Positions 32,158 to 32,714 of a stretch of 32,714 bases of DNA are shown piece after piece. Origin of the DNA: a bacterium (GTDB lineage: Bacteria; Hinthialibacterota; Hinthialibacteria; OLB16). Positions within the stretch are counted from its first letter, which is position 1. Every line of letters starts with the position of its first letter. Below the pieces are notes generated by a model, which was not told the DNA's origin, ran no database searches, and saw only the letters and a list, made by a program, of their open reading frames with translations. The stretch is from positions 1 to 32,714 of the forward strand of contig JAJVIK010000032.1 in assembly GCA_022072055.1 (NCBI GenBank), read 5' to 3'. The position numbers were made by a program, and so were the translations under genes.

Positions 32158-32714
32158 GGATCGCCGCCGTTTCCTGGCGCCTCGCGCTTGTCTTGATCTT
32201 GCTGTTGACCTTCTACCCCTTTGTGTTCATGGTCGTGACTTCGTTCAAGGACACGCACCAGTTTTACCACTCCTTCTGGCTGCCGACCCTTCCCCCGCAC
32301 TTCGAAAACTACACCTGGGCCGCCACGGACTTGGCCCGCTATCTTCTCAACAGCCTGTTTATCACCGCCACGAGCATCGCGGGAGTCCTGGTCAGTTCCT
32401 CAGTGGCGGGATTCATCTTCGCCCGCTACGACTTCCCTGGTCGGCAGCTCCTCTACCACGCCATCATCGCCATGATGATGATTCCGGGTGTGTTAATGCT
32501 GGTCCCGGCTTTTGTCTGGGTTCAGCGCCTGGCCCTGATCGACACCTACTGGGTCCTGATCCTGCCGTACATCGCGGGAGGCCAGGTTCTCGGGATCTAT
32601 CTCATGCGCGGATTCTTCAGTGAGATCGACAACGATCTCTTCGAGGCGGCGCAAGTCGATGGCTCCGGCCTTTTCGGGCAGCTTCTGCATGTCGCGATCC
32701 CGCTTGGATTGCCG
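32154..32714 (+). CDS. Sugar ABC transporter permease, MalG/UgpE-type (3' partial)
   Basis: The frame starts at ATG 32154, overlapping the previous stop as ATGA with an AGGAG site just upstream, and runs open for 187 codons to the window edge. It begins MRIAAVSWRLALVLILLLTF, then FVFMVVTSFKDTHQF (the usual first-helix pattern of MalG-type permeases) and FENYTWAATDLARYLLNSLF. The EAA loop starts at Glu164 (EAAQVDGSGLFGQLLHVAIP). About 80-90 residues are missing at the C-terminus. It is the partner of the upstream permease. Confidence 0.93.
   Translation, partial: MRIAAVSWRLALVLILLLTFYPFVFMVVTSFKDTHQFYHSFWLPTLPPHFENYTWAATDLARYLLNSLFITATSIAGVLVSSSVAGFIFARYDFPGRQLLYHAIIAMMMIPGVLMLVPAFVWVQRLALIDTYWVLILPYIAGGQVLGIYLMRGFFSEIDNDLFEAAQVDGSGLFGQLLHVAIPLGLP

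Overview
The window is GC-rich, densely coded bacterial DNA with no rRNA, tRNA, CRISPR array, transposase or phage gene that I could see. The gene families point to a free-living, Gram-negative-type (two-membrane) heterotroph from a poorly cultured lineage near Planctomycetota or another PVC- or candidate-phylum group. The evidence is a planctomycete-type DUF1549/DUF1553 cytochrome protein, a DUF1080 protein, a DUF2961 (GH172-like) secreted protein with a Thr-Pro linker, a BatA-like vWA protein, an MCE lipid transporter and dockerin-like secreted repeats. I cannot name a genus from this sequence.

Layout. (1) 1-4101, plus strand: the 3' part of a secreted parallel beta-helix protein ending in a dockerin-like module, then a secreted DUF2961/GH172-like protein. 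(2) 4124-4190: a composite palindromic intergenic repeat. (3) 4207-8923, minus strand: a compact type II secretion/type IV pilus-like operon, read major pseudopilin, GspF, GspE, an unknown membrane protein, then three minor pseudopilins, mostly coupled by 4-8 nt overlaps. A second palindromic cluster (8943-9024) lies just upstream of it. (4) 9047-10122, minus strand: an ECF sigma factor and its zinc-finger anti-sigma factor, in line with the secretion operon. (5) 10404-11159, plus strand: an alpha/beta-hydrolase behind a near-consensus sigma70 promoter. (6) 11274-14674, plus strand: an MlaE-MlaF-MlaD type MCE phospholipid transport operon whose MCE protein has a long beta-rich C-terminal domain. 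(7) 14697-15410, minus strand: FabG-like reductase. (8) 15593-21256, plus strand: a 1,887-residue secreted multidomain protein with its own promoter and terminator. (9) 21403-21744, minus strand: a glycine-zipper lipoprotein with a strong terminator. (10) 21994-22677, plus strand: a secreted DUF1080 protein. (11) 22761 to the window end, plus strand: one long coupled gene run of BatA-like vWA membrane protein, unknown 241-residue protein, DUF1549/DUF1553 cytochrome protein, sugar-type solute-binding protein, short-chain dehydrogenase and two ABC permeases, the last cut by the window edge.

How they may work together (inference): regions 1, 8, 10 and 11 look like a polysaccharide or glycoside utilisation and surface-display economy, with secreted enzymes and adhesive repeats outside and a carbohydrate ABC importer inside. 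The pseudopilin operon could secrete or extend some of this cargo, but no secretin or GspC/L/M gene is in the window. The MCE operon maintains envelope lipids. The most unusual points are the uninterrupted gene run in region 11 that joins a vWA protein and a c-type cytochrome protein to a sugar importer, a C10 homopolymer at the start of the pilin gene, the uncharacterised membrane protein inside the secretion operon, and two promoters whose -10 boxes sit inside inverted repeats.
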